Assembly: GCA_937958345.1 (NCBI GenBank)
Contig: CALGNW010000297.1
Location: forward strand, 1 to 6,396
DNA: 6,396 nt
DNA from: an uncultured Neomegalonema sp.
GTDB lineage: Bacteria > Pseudomonadota > Alphaproteobacteria > Rhodobacterales > Rhodobacteraceae
Direction: 5' to 3'
In this document: positions 1-6,361 of the stretch, in pieces
How positions within the stretch are numbered: the stretch's first letter is position 1
Layout: each line of letters opens with the position of its first letter
Notes under the pieces: generated by a model
What the model was told of the DNA's origin: nothing
What the model saw: only the letters and a program-made list of their open reading frames with translations
Database searches by the model: none
Position numbers and translations under genes: made by a program

Positions 1-151
1 GTGTCGATTTTAACGGAGCGACGGAATAAAATGCCGAGGACAGCGGCGGCGCGGTGCGCTCGAAGGTCGGGGCAATGGGCCAGATCGAAAGCTCGTCCGT
101 CAAAGGGCCTTTCAGGGCGATGCGGCAAATCAGTGGCTTGACCCTTTGCAC
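1..151 (-). CDS. Possible 5' part of a divergent gene, product unknown (partial)
   Basis: Read on the minus strand, an open frame of 50 codons runs from a GTG at 151 to the window edge without a stop; an in-frame TAG lies four codons upstream of the GTG. It begins MQRVKPLICRIALKGPLTDE and continues with a mix of hydrophobic and charged residues (for example IWPIAPTFERTAPPLSS). By hand count 36 of 50 third positions are G or C, as in the real genes here. The three plus-strand frames over the same stretch are interrupted or give arginine-rich, low-quality peptides. I do not recognise a family. No good ribosome binding site precedes the GTG, so the true start is uncertain and the frame could be chance. 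If real, it is transcribed away from the regulator gene. Confidence 0.33.
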   Translation of the reverse strand, partial: MQRVKPLICRIALKGPLTDELSIWPIAPTFERTAPPLSSAFYSVAPLKST

Positions 152-167
152 GGCCCAAACCTAGTGT
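138..167 (+). promoter_or_regulatory. Candidate promoter of the LacI-family regulator gene
   Basis: TTGACC at 138-143 matches the -35 consensus in five of six positions. TAGTGT at 162-167 is a weak -10 (T, A and final T match) with an 18-nt spacer. Transcription would start near 174 and leave a leader of about 95 nt before the GTG at 268. It overlaps the start of the possible minus-strand gene. The -10 is poor, so this is only a candidate. Confidence 0.28.
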
Positions 168-210
168 TCGAAAGTTAGCGCCCGCAAAGTTTGGTCGGAG
201 CGGTGGTTTG

Positions 211-241
211 GTGCGCGGCGTGCCTTCCGCCGCCGCGCCAC
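211..241 (+). other. GC-rich hairpin in the leader of the regulator gene
   Basis: CGCGGCG at 214-220 pairs perfectly with CGCCGCG at 231-237 around a 10-nt loop. GTG 211-213 can extend the stem with CAC 239-241 across a one-base bulge (C238). It ends 9 nt before the purine-rich ribosome binding site at 251-262. No T-run follows, so it is not a classical terminator. It could influence translation or mRNA stability, or be a by-product of GC-rich sequence. Confidence 0.35.
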
Positions 242-250
242 GGGCGACCG

Positions 251-262
251 GGAGAAGGAGGA
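251..262 (+). promoter_or_regulatory. Ribosome binding site fixing the GTG start of the regulator
   Basis: GGAGAAGGAGGA is a near-perfect anti-16S match, and its GGAGG core (257-261) sits 6 nt before GTG 268. It favours that start over the upstream in-frame TTG at 208. The 20 residues a TTG start would add (MVRGVPSAAAPRATGRRRTQ) do not resemble a LacI-family N-terminus. Confidence 0.8.
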
Positions 263-267
263 CTCAG

Positions 268-1293
268 GTGAGTCGGCAAAAAGTCAACAATATGGAAGAG
301 TTCGCAAAAGTCAGCGGAATCTCCAGGCCGACCCTGTCCAAGTTCTTCAACGATCCGCAAAGCGTGCGGACATCGACCAGAAGCAAAATCGAATTTGCGC
401 TGGAAGAATACGAATACCGCCCGAATATTTTCGCGATCAATCACAACCGGAAATCGACAAAGACGATCGGCATTGTCGTCCCCTATTTGGCAGACCCGTT
501 CTTCGCCGAAATTGTTCGTAAAATAGAGCGTCACTGCATCGAGGCGGGTTTTTGGCCGATTGTCTTCAGCGCGCATGGCGAGCAACAGCTGGAAAATGAT
601 GCGCTGGCGACCCTGCAATCGCTGCGGCCCGCCGGTGCACTGATTGCCCCGCTCGGCAAACGCTCCGACCTCGATTGCGTGAAGCGCTTCACCGAAGAGG
701 TACAAACGGTTGTTTTCGACAGTAATGTTGATGTCGGAGAAGCTTTTGTCGGATCGGACAACATCCACAATGTCGGACTGATCGTTGATTATCTTTGCGA
801 AACCGGCGATGCGCCGTGCTTTTTCGAAATGCCGCCGGTCAATCCGAACGCGAACAAACGCCGCGAGGCCTACGTCACCGCGATGGAACGGCTGGGCCAC
901 GCTCCCAAGGTCGTGCAGGTCAAGGGGACGGGCTGGAACTTTGAAAAAATCGGTCTGGAGGAGGGCACGAGGCTGATCTCCAGCGGGTCTTTGCCCTCTG
1001 AAACCATCCTGTGCAGTAATGACCGCCTCGCAGTCGGGCTGATCGCCGCCGCCTATCAACAGGGGCTGCGCGTCGGAAACGGCAATAATTGCGCTTTGCG
1101 GATCGCGGGGCACGACGATCACCCCTGGTCACAGTTCACCTGCCCGCCGCTCACCACAGTATCCCAGAACTACGAGGCGATCACCGAGCGCAGCGTCGGC
1201 ATGCTGTTCGAGTTGATTGATGGCGGAGGCTCGCGTCAGGAGCGCCCTGAGGTTTTGTTCGAGGGCAAGCTGGTTCTGCGCGCATCAGCCTGA
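268..1293 (+). CDS. LacI/GalR-family transcriptional regulator, probably of the polyol operon
   Basis: 341 residues from GTG 268, the usual size for LacI/GalR regulators (about 330-360). Residues 6-27 form the helix-turn-helix (FAKVSGISRPTLSKFF), 50-64 the hinge region (YRPNIFAINHNRKST), and about 66-341 the periplasmic-binding-protein-like sensor domain, opening with IGIVVPYLADPFFAEI and ending near the typical PPLTTVSQNYEAI segment. The protein would dimerise on operator DNA and respond to a small ligand. Its place directly upstream of and codirectional with a sorbitol/mannitol operon suggests a polyol or polyol-derived effector; this is inference. The hinge is odd: His59 occupies the place of the minor-groove-inserting leucine of LacI (Leu56) and PurR (Leu54), and the recognition helix reads LSKFFN instead of the common VSRxLN. 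No clear terminator follows, so readthrough into smoE is possible. Repressor or activator cannot be decided. Confidence 0.9.
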   Translation: MSRQKVNNMEEFAKVSGISRPTLSKFFNDPQSVRTSTRSKIEFALEEYEYRPNIFAINHNRKSTKTIGIVVPYLADPFFAEIVRKIERHCIEAGFWPIVFSAHGEQQLENDALATLQSLRPAGALIAPLGKRSDLDCVKRFTEEVQTVVFDSNVDVGEAFVGSDNIHNVGLIVDYLCETGDAPCFFEMPPVNPNANKRREAYVTAMERLGHAPKVVQVKGTGWNFEKIGLEEGTRLISSGSLPSETILCSNDRLAVGLIAAAYQQGLRVGNGNNCALRIAGHDDHPWSQFTCPPLTTVSQNYEAITERSVGMLFELIDGGGSRQERPEVLFEGKLVLRASA

Positions 1294-1330
1294 CGCGAAG
1301 ACGCGCGCGATAGACCGGAATCATAAACCT

Positions 1331-1342
1331 TACGTGCGCGTA
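1331..1342 (+). promoter_or_regulatory. Operator-like dyad 1 upstream of smoE
   Basis: TACGTGCGCGTA pairs in 10 of 12 positions about its centre (1336/1337). With flanking bases it reads TTACGTGCGCGTAT and shares the half TTACGTG with the second dyad at 1370-1383. The centre-to-centre distance is 40 bp, close to four helical turns. Probably bound by the LacI-family regulator encoded just upstream; no binding evidence can be seen from sequence alone. Confidence 0.45.
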
Positions 1343-1366
1343 TGCTTCGCATTGTCGCGGCCAAAA

Positions 1367-1386
1367 AAGTTTACGTGTGTAAAATT
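1367..1386 (+). promoter_or_regulatory. Operator-like dyad 2 upstream of smoE
   Basis: The core TTTACGTGTGTAAA (1370-1383) has perfect 5-bp arms around GTGT. Including flanks, AA at 1367-1368 pairs with TT at 1385-1386 past one mismatch, giving a 20-bp imperfect palindrome. It ends 5 bp before the TTGACT element at 1392-1397. Size and position fit a LacI-family operator. A site just upstream of -35 could serve activation or, with dyad 1, cooperative repression. Confidence 0.55.
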
Positions 1387-1391
1387 CACGA

Positions 1392-1420
1392 TTGACTCGG
1401 TCCGACCGTCGCGATTAGTT
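1392..1420 (+). promoter_or_regulatory. Candidate promoter of the smo operon
   Basis: TTGACT (1392-1397) matches the -35 consensus in five of six positions. The -10 is poorly defined: TTAGTT at 1415-1420 (17-nt spacer) or an adjacent register. Weak -10 elements are common in alphaproteobacteria and in activated promoters. The spacer contains the perfect odd palindrome CGGTCCGACCG (1398-1408). The start of transcription would fall near 1427, about 30 nt before the smoE ATG. Confidence 0.4.
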
Positions 1421-1443
1421 CGGTCCCAATCCACATCAACCTT

Positions 1444-1450
1444 GGGAGGA
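1444..1450 (+). promoter_or_regulatory. Ribosome binding site of smoE
   Basis: GGGAGGA has its GGAGG core (1445-1449) 7 nt before ATG 1457. It decides this start over in-frame upstream codons reaching back into the regulator gene at 1217. The protein from 1457 opens with a clean signal peptide, which agrees. Confidence 0.85.
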
Positions 1451-1456
1451 ATTTGG

Positions 1457-2761
1457 ATGAAACTGAGAAACGCACTTATCGCCGCCTCAGCGATTGTTTC
1501 GGTCGCCGCAACCGCCGCGTCCGCAGACGAACTGACGATCGCGACCGTGAACAACGGCGACATGATCCGCATGCAGGGCATGACCGACGATTTCACGAAG
1601 AAAACCGGCCACACTGTTGAGTGGGTTACGCTCGAGGAAAACGTTCTTCGCCAGCGTGTCACGACCGACATCAGTACCAAGGGCGGTGCTTTTGATATTA
1701 TGACAATCGGCATGTACGAAACGCCGATCTGGGGTGCAAACGGCTGGCTTGTTCCGCTCGACGATCTGTCGGACGAGTACGACGCTGACGACATCCTCCC
1801 GGCAATGGCTGGTGGTCTCAGCCACGACGGTACGCTCTACGCTGCGCCATTCTACGGCGAAAGCTCGATGATCATGTACCGCACCGATCTGATGGAAAAG
1901 GCCGGCATGGAAATGCCAGAGGCTCCGTCATGGTCGTTCATCGCCAAGGCGGCCCGCGCTATGACGGACCGTGACGAAGAAATCAACGGCATTTGCCTTC
2001 GTGGTAAAGCCGGTTGGGGCGAGGGCGGCGCTTTCATCACCGCAATGTCGAACTCGTTCGGCGCACGCTGGTTCGACGAGGACTGGAACGCACAGTTCGA
2101 CACGCGCGAATGGTCGGACACACTGAACTTCTACAAAAACATGATGGATGATGCGGGCCCTCCAGGCTACGCGACCAACGGCTTTAACGAAAACCTGTCG
2201 CTGTTCCAACAGGGCAAATGCGGCATGTGGATCGATGCGACCGTTGCAGCATCCTTCGTGACGAACCCGAAAGACAGCACCGTTGCTGACAAAGTCGGTT
2301 TCGCACTCGCACCGGATAACGGTCTGGGTGTTCGTTCAAACTGGCTCTGGGCATGGGCACTTGCCATTCCAGCCGGAACGAAAAAAGAAGCGGCTGCGAA
2401 AGAGTTCATCGAATGGGCAACCTCGAACGGTTACATCGAGCTGGTTGCTGAGAAAGAAGGCTGGGCAAACGTTCCTCCGGGCGCGCGTACCTCGCTTTAC
2501 AAGAACCCGAACTACAAGAAGGTTCCTTTCGCTCAGATGACGCTCGACAGCATCCTGTCGGCTGATCCAAACAACTCCACCGTAGATCCGAGCCCGTATG
2601 TCGGTGTTCAGTTCGCGGCTATCCCGGAGTTTGCCGGTATCGCAACCGAAGTCAGCCAAGAGTTCTCGGCTGCCTATGCCGGTCAGCAGACCATCGAAGA
2701 AGCACTGGCCAAGGCACAAGCCCTGACCAATGATGCAATGGAAGCAGCCGGCTACCGTTAA
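1457..2761 (+). CDS. smoE: Periplasmic sorbitol/mannitol-binding protein of an ABC transporter (SmoE type)
   Basis: 434 residues. Residues 1-23 are a Sec signal peptide: positive MKLRN, hydrophobic alanine-rich core, ASA cleavage site before Asp24. The mature protein is a family-1 solute-binding protein (SBP_bac_1) that captures sorbitol and mannitol in the periplasm and hands them to SmoF/SmoG. The mature start LTIATVNNGDMIRMQGM, the stretch TTDISTKGGAFDIMTIGMYE and the NGICLRGKAGWGE segment are those of the SmoE/MtlE polyol-binding group. The length fits R. sphaeroides SmoE. The mature protein has exactly two cysteines, Cys180 and Cys255, which may form a disulfide. It is the first gene after the control region and is followed by a strong stem-loop, the usual arrangement when binding protein is made in excess over the membrane parts. 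The exact polyol preference cannot be read from sequence. Confidence 0.93.
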   Translation: MKLRNALIAASAIVSVAATAASADELTIATVNNGDMIRMQGMTDDFTKKTGHTVEWVTLEENVLRQRVTTDISTKGGAFDIMTIGMYETPIWGANGWLVPLDDLSDEYDADDILPAMAGGLSHDGTLYAAPFYGESSMIMYRTDLMEKAGMEMPEAPSWSFIAKAARAMTDRDEEINGICLRGKAGWGEGGAFITAMSNSFGARWFDEDWNAQFDTREWSDTLNFYKNMMDDAGPPGYATNGFNENLSLFQQGKCGMWIDATVAASFVTNPKDSTVADKVGFALAPDNGLGVRSNWLWAWALAIPAGTKKEAAAKEFIEWATSNGYIELVAEKEGWANVPPGARTSLYKNPNYKKVPFAQMTLDSILSADPNNSTVDPSPYVGVQFAAIPEFAGIATEVSQEFSAAYAGQQTIEEALAKAQALTNDAMEAAGYR

Positions 2762-2772
2762 GCCGCTATTCC

Positions 2773-2810
2773 GGAGGCGACCCCGCAGGGTCGCCTCCTT
2801 TCATTTGTTT
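2773..2810 (+). terminator. Intra-operon stem-loop with T-rich tail, probable partial terminator
   Basis: GGAGGCGACCC (2773-2783) pairs perfectly over 11 bp with GGGTCGCCTCC (2788-2798) around the loop CGCA. The T-rich stretch TTTCATTTGTTT (2799-2810) follows. It starts 11 nt after the smoE stop and lies 55 nt before the smoF ribosome binding site. It can act as a leaky terminator and/or a 3' stabiliser of the smoE mRNA, raising binding protein over permease as known for malE-malF type operons. The T-run is interrupted by C, A and G, so termination is probably incomplete. Confidence 0.7.
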
Positions 2811-2865
2811 GACAATTTCTCTTTTTTAATCAGCGGCATGGGCCGCCGGACGGGAGGCGTGTATT

Positions 2866-3732
2866 ATGGCGACACAACAATCACGTTCCGCAGCCAGAAT
2901 GATGATGGCGCCCGCGGTAATCCTTCTTCTGGCGTGGATGCTTGTTCCGTTGATTATGACGGTCTGGTTCTCGTTTCGGAAATATCTGCCACTGCGCGGC
3001 GGTGATCTGGGGTTCGTCGGTTTCGAAAACTACTCGCGCTTCATCAGCTCCAGCTCTTTTTGGCCGAGCGTTCAAACGACACTGATTATTGTCGGCGGCG
3101 TCCTGCTGATCACGATTGTGTTCGGCGTCATCCTGGCCCTCCTGCTGGATCAGCCGATGTGGGGGCAGGGTGTTGTCCGCATCCTCGTCATTGCACCGTT
3201 CTTCGTCATGCCGACTGTTTCCGCACTGGTTTGGAAGAACATGTTCATGGATCCCGTGAACGGTATTTTCGCCCATCTCTGGAAGTTTTTCGGGGCCGAA
3301 CCGGTCCAGTGGCTCAGTCAGGAATCGCTGCCGTCGATCGTGATGATTGTCAGCTGGCAGTGGTTGCCCTTCGCGACGCTGATTCTTCTGACTGCCGTAC
3401 AATCCCTTGATTCCGAACAGCTCGAAGCCGCCGAGATGGATGGCGCTCCGTATCTGAAACGCTTTTGGTTCATTGTCCTGCCGCACCTGTCACGCGCGAT
3501 TACGATTGTGCTGCTGATCCAGACGATCTTCCTGTTGTCTATTTTCGCCGAGATTTTCGTGACAACCGGCGGCGCGTTCGGGACCAAGACACTGACCTAT
3601 CTGATTTTCCAGCGCGTGCTCGAAAGCCAGAACGTCGGCCTCGGCTCGGCAGGCGGCGTCTATGCAATTATCCTGGCCAATATCATCGCCATCTTCCTGA
3701 TGCGCATTGTCGGCAAAAACCTGGATACGTGA
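2866..3732 (+). CDS. smoF: Polyol ABC transporter permease, MalF-like subunit (SmoF type)
   Basis: 288 residues, an inner-membrane permease of the binding-protein-dependent (BPD_transp_1) family. Six likely membrane helices lie near 12-34, 70-94, 104-124, 156-178, 211-232 and 262-283. The cytoplasmic EAA loop that docks on the ATPase is visible as EAAEMDGAPYLKRFWFIVLP, residues 187-206, with the conserved Gly193 and the LP ending. It lacks the large periplasmic loop of E. coli MalF, as usual for this sugar-permease group. ATG 2866 is chosen because GGAGG (2853-2857) lies 8 nt upstream. It pairs with SmoG to form the channel. It is the first gene after the stem-loop, so its expression probably depends on readthrough from the smoE promoter; no convincing separate promoter is seen between 2799 and 2852. 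Confidence 0.92.
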   Translation: MATQQSRSAARMMMAPAVILLLAWMLVPLIMTVWFSFRKYLPLRGGDLGFVGFENYSRFISSSSFWPSVQTTLIIVGGVLLITIVFGVILALLLDQPMWGQGVVRILVIAPFFVMPTVSALVWKNMFMDPVNGIFAHLWKFFGAEPVQWLSQESLPSIVMIVSWQWLPFATLILLTAVQSLDSEQLEAAEMDGAPYLKRFWFIVLPHLSRAITIVLLIQTIFLLSIFAEIFVTTGGAFGTKTLTYLIFQRVLESQNVGLGSAGGVYAIILANIIAIFLMRIVGKNLDT

Positions 3733-3744
3733 GGAGAACCCGGC

Positions 3745-4575
3745 ATGGCACGAGCAGTCTCCAGTAACCGCAAGCTGTTGAACACGCTGATCGCGTGGAC
3801 AATCGGGCTGATCATTTTCTTCCCGATCCTGTGGACGATCCTGACCAGTTTCAAGACCGAGGCTCAGGCGATTGCCGATCCGCCCATCTTCTTTTTCTTC
3901 GACTGGACGACCGAAAACTATTCGGTTGTGCAGGAACGCTCGAACTACATGCGGTTCCTCTGGAATTCGATCATTATTGCCGGTGTTTCAACGATACTCG
4001 GGCTGATCATCGCCATTCCTGCGGCATGGTCGATGGCCTTCGTACCGTCAAAGCGCACCAAGGACATCCTGCTCTGGATGCTATCGACAAAGATGCTTCC
4101 GGCGGTTGGCGTGCTCTACCCGATCTACCTGATTTTCATTCAGCTCGGAATCCTCGATACGCGGATTGGTTTGATCGTGGTCGTCATGCTGATCAACCTG
4201 CCGATTATCGTTTGGATGCTCTATACCTACTTCAAAGAGATCCCCGGCGAGATCCTCGAGGCTTCGCGTATGGACGGGGCTTCTCTGAAGGATGAAATTC
4301 TTTACGTGCTTGCGCCGATGGCGGTTCCCGGTATCGCGTCGACACTGCTGCTGAACTTCATTCTGGCGTGGAACGAGGCCTTCTGGACGCTGAATCTGAC
4401 AGCGGCAAAGGCTGCACCGCTGACCGCCTTTATCGCCAGTTATTCCAGCCCCGAGGGGCTTTTCTTCGCCAAACTCAGCGCGGCATCGACCATGGCAATC
4501 GCGCCGATCCTGATCCTCGGTTGGTTCAGTCAAAAACAACTCGTGCGCGGCCTGACCTTCGGCGCCGTGAAGTGA
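3745..4575 (+). CDS. smoG: Polyol ABC transporter permease, MalG-like subunit (SmoG type)
   Basis: 276 residues, the second inner-membrane permease. Hydrophobic helices are seen near 12-35, 75-99, 108-131, 140-162, 195-212 and 243-262. The EAA loop reads EILEASRMDGASLKDEILYV from residue 169, with Gly178, ending in AP (190-191) followed by MAVPGI. The C-terminus KQLVRGLTFGAVK is the typical end of MalG-type permeases (RGLTxGAVK), which supports completeness. The gene starts 12 nt after smoF. GAGGAG (3731-3736) overlaps the smoF stop codon region and lies 8 nt before ATG 3745, so translation of the two permeases is probably linked and their ratio kept near one to one. Confidence 0.93.
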   Translation: MARAVSSNRKLLNTLIAWTIGLIIFFPILWTILTSFKTEAQAIADPPIFFFFDWTTENYSVVQERSNYMRFLWNSIIIAGVSTILGLIIAIPAAWSMAFVPSKRTKDILLWMLSTKMLPAVGVLYPIYLIFIQLGILDTRIGLIVVVMLINLPIIVWMLYTYFKEIPGEILEASRMDGASLKDEILYVLAPMAVPGIASTLLLNFILAWNEAFWTLNLTAAKAAPLTAFIASYSSPEGLFFAKLSAASTMAIAPILILGWFSQKQLVRGLTFGAVK

Positions 4576-4585
4576 GGAAGATACT

Positions 4586-5587
4586 ATGGGACGTATAACG
4601 CTCAAAAAGGTTCAGAAGTCGTTCGGCAGCACAGAAGTCATTCCGCCGCTCGATTTGGAGATCAACGACGGTGAGTTTGTCGTCTTTGTCGGACCGTCCG
4701 GTTGCGGGAAATCGACCCTCCTGCGCCTGATCGCGGGCTTGGAGGACACGTCGGGCGGCACGATCGAGATTGACGGCGTGGATGCCACGGGCCTGCCTCC
4801 GGCAAAGCGAAGCCTCGCGATGGTTTTTCAAAGTTATGCGCTCTATCCGCATATGTCGGTTCGCAAGAACATCGCTTTCCCGATGAAGATGGCGGGGCTG
4901 CCGAAGGCCGAGCAGGAAAAGCGCATTTCGCAGGCGGCTGCCGCGCTTAACCTGACGGATTATCTTGATCGCCGCCCCGGCCAGTTGTCGGGCGGTCAGC
5001 GCCAGCGTGTCGCCATTGGCCGTGCCATTGTTCGTGAGCCGTCGGCATTTCTGTTCGACGAGCCGCTCTCGAACCTGGATGCCGCTTTGCGTGTCGGCAT
5101 GCGGCTGGAGATCAGCGAACTTCACAAACGCCTCGACACCACGATGGTTTACGTGACCCATGATCAGGTCGAAGCGATGACCATGGCCGATAAAATCGTC
5201 GTGCTTCAGGCCGGCGTTATCGAACAGGTCGGCAGCCCGCTCGACCTCTATCATACGCCGCGCAACAAATTCGTCGCCGGATTTATCGGTTCCCCGCGCA
5301 TGAACCTGATCGAGGGTGCAGAGGCCGCCAAGCACAATGTCACCACCATCGGCATTCGCCCCGAGCATATTGCTGTTTCCGGCGAAAGCGGCGATTGGAA
5401 AGGGGTGGTCGGCGTTTCCGAACACCTCGGCAGCGACACGTTCTTTCACGTCAAAATCGACGGCTTTGCCGAACCGATCACGGTCCGGGCGGGCGGCAAC
5501 GTCGATCTGCACTACGGCGATACGATCTATCTGACGCCGCAGGCCGACCTGATACACAAGTTTGACGGCGGCGGGTTGCGCGTTTGA
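4586..5587 (+). CDS. smoK: Polyol ABC transporter ATP-binding protein (SmoK type)
   Basis: 333 residues, the cytoplasmic ATPase of the MalK/UgpC family that powers import. Walker A GPSGCGKST is at 36-44, the Q-loop glutamine at 82 (VFQSYALYPHMSV), the signature LSGGQRQR at 134-141, Walker B with catalytic glutamate FLFDE at 155-159, the D-loop SNLD at 162-165 and the H-loop histidine at 192 (VTHDQVEAM). All catalytic residues are present. The C-terminal regulatory domain contains the TIGIRPEH motif (254-261) but is shorter than in E. coli MalK (371 residues): only about ten residues separate NLIEG from that motif. This matches the short SmoK form as I recall it. The gene follows smoG by 10 nt, with GAGGAAG at 4574-4580 as ribosome binding site, and its stop overlaps the next start. 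Confidence 0.94.
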   Translation: MGRITLKKVQKSFGSTEVIPPLDLEINDGEFVVFVGPSGCGKSTLLRLIAGLEDTSGGTIEIDGVDATGLPPAKRSLAMVFQSYALYPHMSVRKNIAFPMKMAGLPKAEQEKRISQAAAALNLTDYLDRRPGQLSGGQRQRVAIGRAIVREPSAFLFDEPLSNLDAALRVGMRLEISELHKRLDTTMVYVTHDQVEAMTMADKIVVLQAGVIEQVGSPLDLYHTPRNKFVAGFIGSPRMNLIEGAEAAKHNVTTIGIRPEHIAVSGESGDWKGVVGVSEHLGSDTFFHVKIDGFAEPITVRAGGNVDLHYGDTIYLTPQADLIHKFDGGGLRV

Positions 5588-6360
5588 TGAATCGGCTTGA
5601 GGGCAAATCGGCACTGATCACAGGCGCAGCACGCGGCATCGGCAAAGGATTTGCCGAGGCTTATGTGCGCAACGGTGCGACGGTGGCGATTGCCGACATC
5701 AACCTCGGGGCGGCTGAACAGGCCGCTGCCGAGATCGGTGACGGGGCCTATGCGCTCGAACTCGACGTCACGCGCCAGTCCAGCATCGACGAGGCGATGG
5801 CATCTGTTATCGCGCGAACGGGAAAGCTCGATATTCTAATCAACAACGCCGCCCTGTTCGATGCGGCGGAAACGGTCGGCATTACCCGTGACAGTTTCGA
5901 TAAACTCTACGCGGTGAATGTTGCGGGGACCTTGTTTACGATGCAGGCCGCCGCCGTTCAGATGATTAAGCAGGGTCACGGCGGCAAAATTATCAATATG
6001 GCCAGTCAGGCCGGACGCCGCGGCGAAAGCCTCGTCCTGGTCTATTGTTCGACGAAGGCGGCTGTTATTTCGATGACCCAATCTGCGGGCCTCAATCTGA
6101 TCAAGCACGGCATTAATGTAAACGCCATCGCTCCCGGTGTTGTCGACGGCGAACATTGGCAGCATGTCGATTCGATGTTCGCCGCGCTCGAAGGCAAAGC
6201 GCCGGGTCAGAAAAAGGCCGAAGTCGAGGCCGGCGTTCCGGCAGGGCGCTTTGCCGTACCGGCTGACCTGACCGGCATGGCGGTTTTCCTCGCGTCATCG
6301 GACTCCGACTATATTGTTTCACAGACGTATAACGTCGATGGCGGCCAATGGATGAGTTGA
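5587..6360 (+). CDS. smoS: Sorbitol (L-iditol) dehydrogenase, short-chain dehydrogenase family
   Basis: 257 residues, a cytoplasmic classical SDR that oxidises sorbitol to fructose with NAD+; the R. sphaeroides enzyme also accepts galactitol and L-iditol. The cofactor motif TGAARGIG is at 12-19. Asp37 at the end of strand 2 (VAIADIN) fits NAD over NADP. NNAA is at 86-89, and the catalytic tetrad is Asn111, Ser140, Tyr153, Lys157 (YxxxK). The stretches GGKIINMASQAGRRGE, AGLNLIKHGINVNAIAPGVV and the C-terminal end YNVDGGQWMS closely match SmoS as I remember it (256 residues). ATG 5587 overlaps the smoK stop by one base (TGATG); a TTG one codon earlier (5584) is less likely. The ribosome binding site is weak, so translation is probably coupled to smoK. 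Placing the enzyme with the transporter ties uptake to the first catabolic step. Confidence 0.93.
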   Translation: MNRLEGKSALITGAARGIGKGFAEAYVRNGATVAIADINLGAAEQAAAEIGDGAYALELDVTRQSSIDEAMASVIARTGKLDILINNAALFDAAETVGITRDSFDKLYAVNVAGTLFTMQAAAVQMIKQGHGGKIINMASQAGRRGESLVLVYCSTKAAVISMTQSAGLNLIKHGINVNAIAPGVVDGEHWQHVDSMFAALEGKAPGQKKAEVEAGVPAGRFAVPADLTGMAVFLASSDSDYIVSQTYNVDGGQWMS

Positions 6361-6361
6361 G

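Noticed and set aside
144..160. TTTG-N7-CAAA dyad near 145-159 as an operator for autoregulation of the regulator gene
   Set aside because: Arms are only four bases around a seven-base centre, and the sequence is unrelated to the two dyads before smoE.
175..1122. Long open frame (315 codons) on the minus strand opposite the regulator gene
   Set aside because: It is a shadow of GC-biased codons in the LacI-family gene. The plus-strand protein has clear domains along its whole length, and the minus-strand product resembles nothing I know.
1295..1350. Inverted repeat GCGAAG (1295-1300) and CTTCGC (1345-1350) as a terminator of the regulator gene
   Set aside because: Six-base arms separated by 44 nt with no T-run are not a credible terminator; likely chance in GC-rich DNA.
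1217..1456. N-terminal extension of the smoE frame by 80 codons
   Set aside because: The extension runs through the end of the regulator gene and the control region, while ATG 1457 has a good ribosome binding site and is followed by a clean signal peptide.
2809..2830. Possible internal promoter for smoF: perfect TTGACA at 2809-2814 and TTTAAT at 2825-2830
   Set aside because: The spacer is only 10 nt, too short for sigma-70-type promoters, and no -10-like hexamer lies at 16-18 nt. The AT-rich stretch is better read as the tail of the stem-loop region.
4526..5614. Long open frame (362 codons) on the minus strand opposite smoK
   Set aside because: The plus strand encodes a complete ABC ATPase with every motif. 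The antisense frame spans three real genes' borders and has no recognisable domain.
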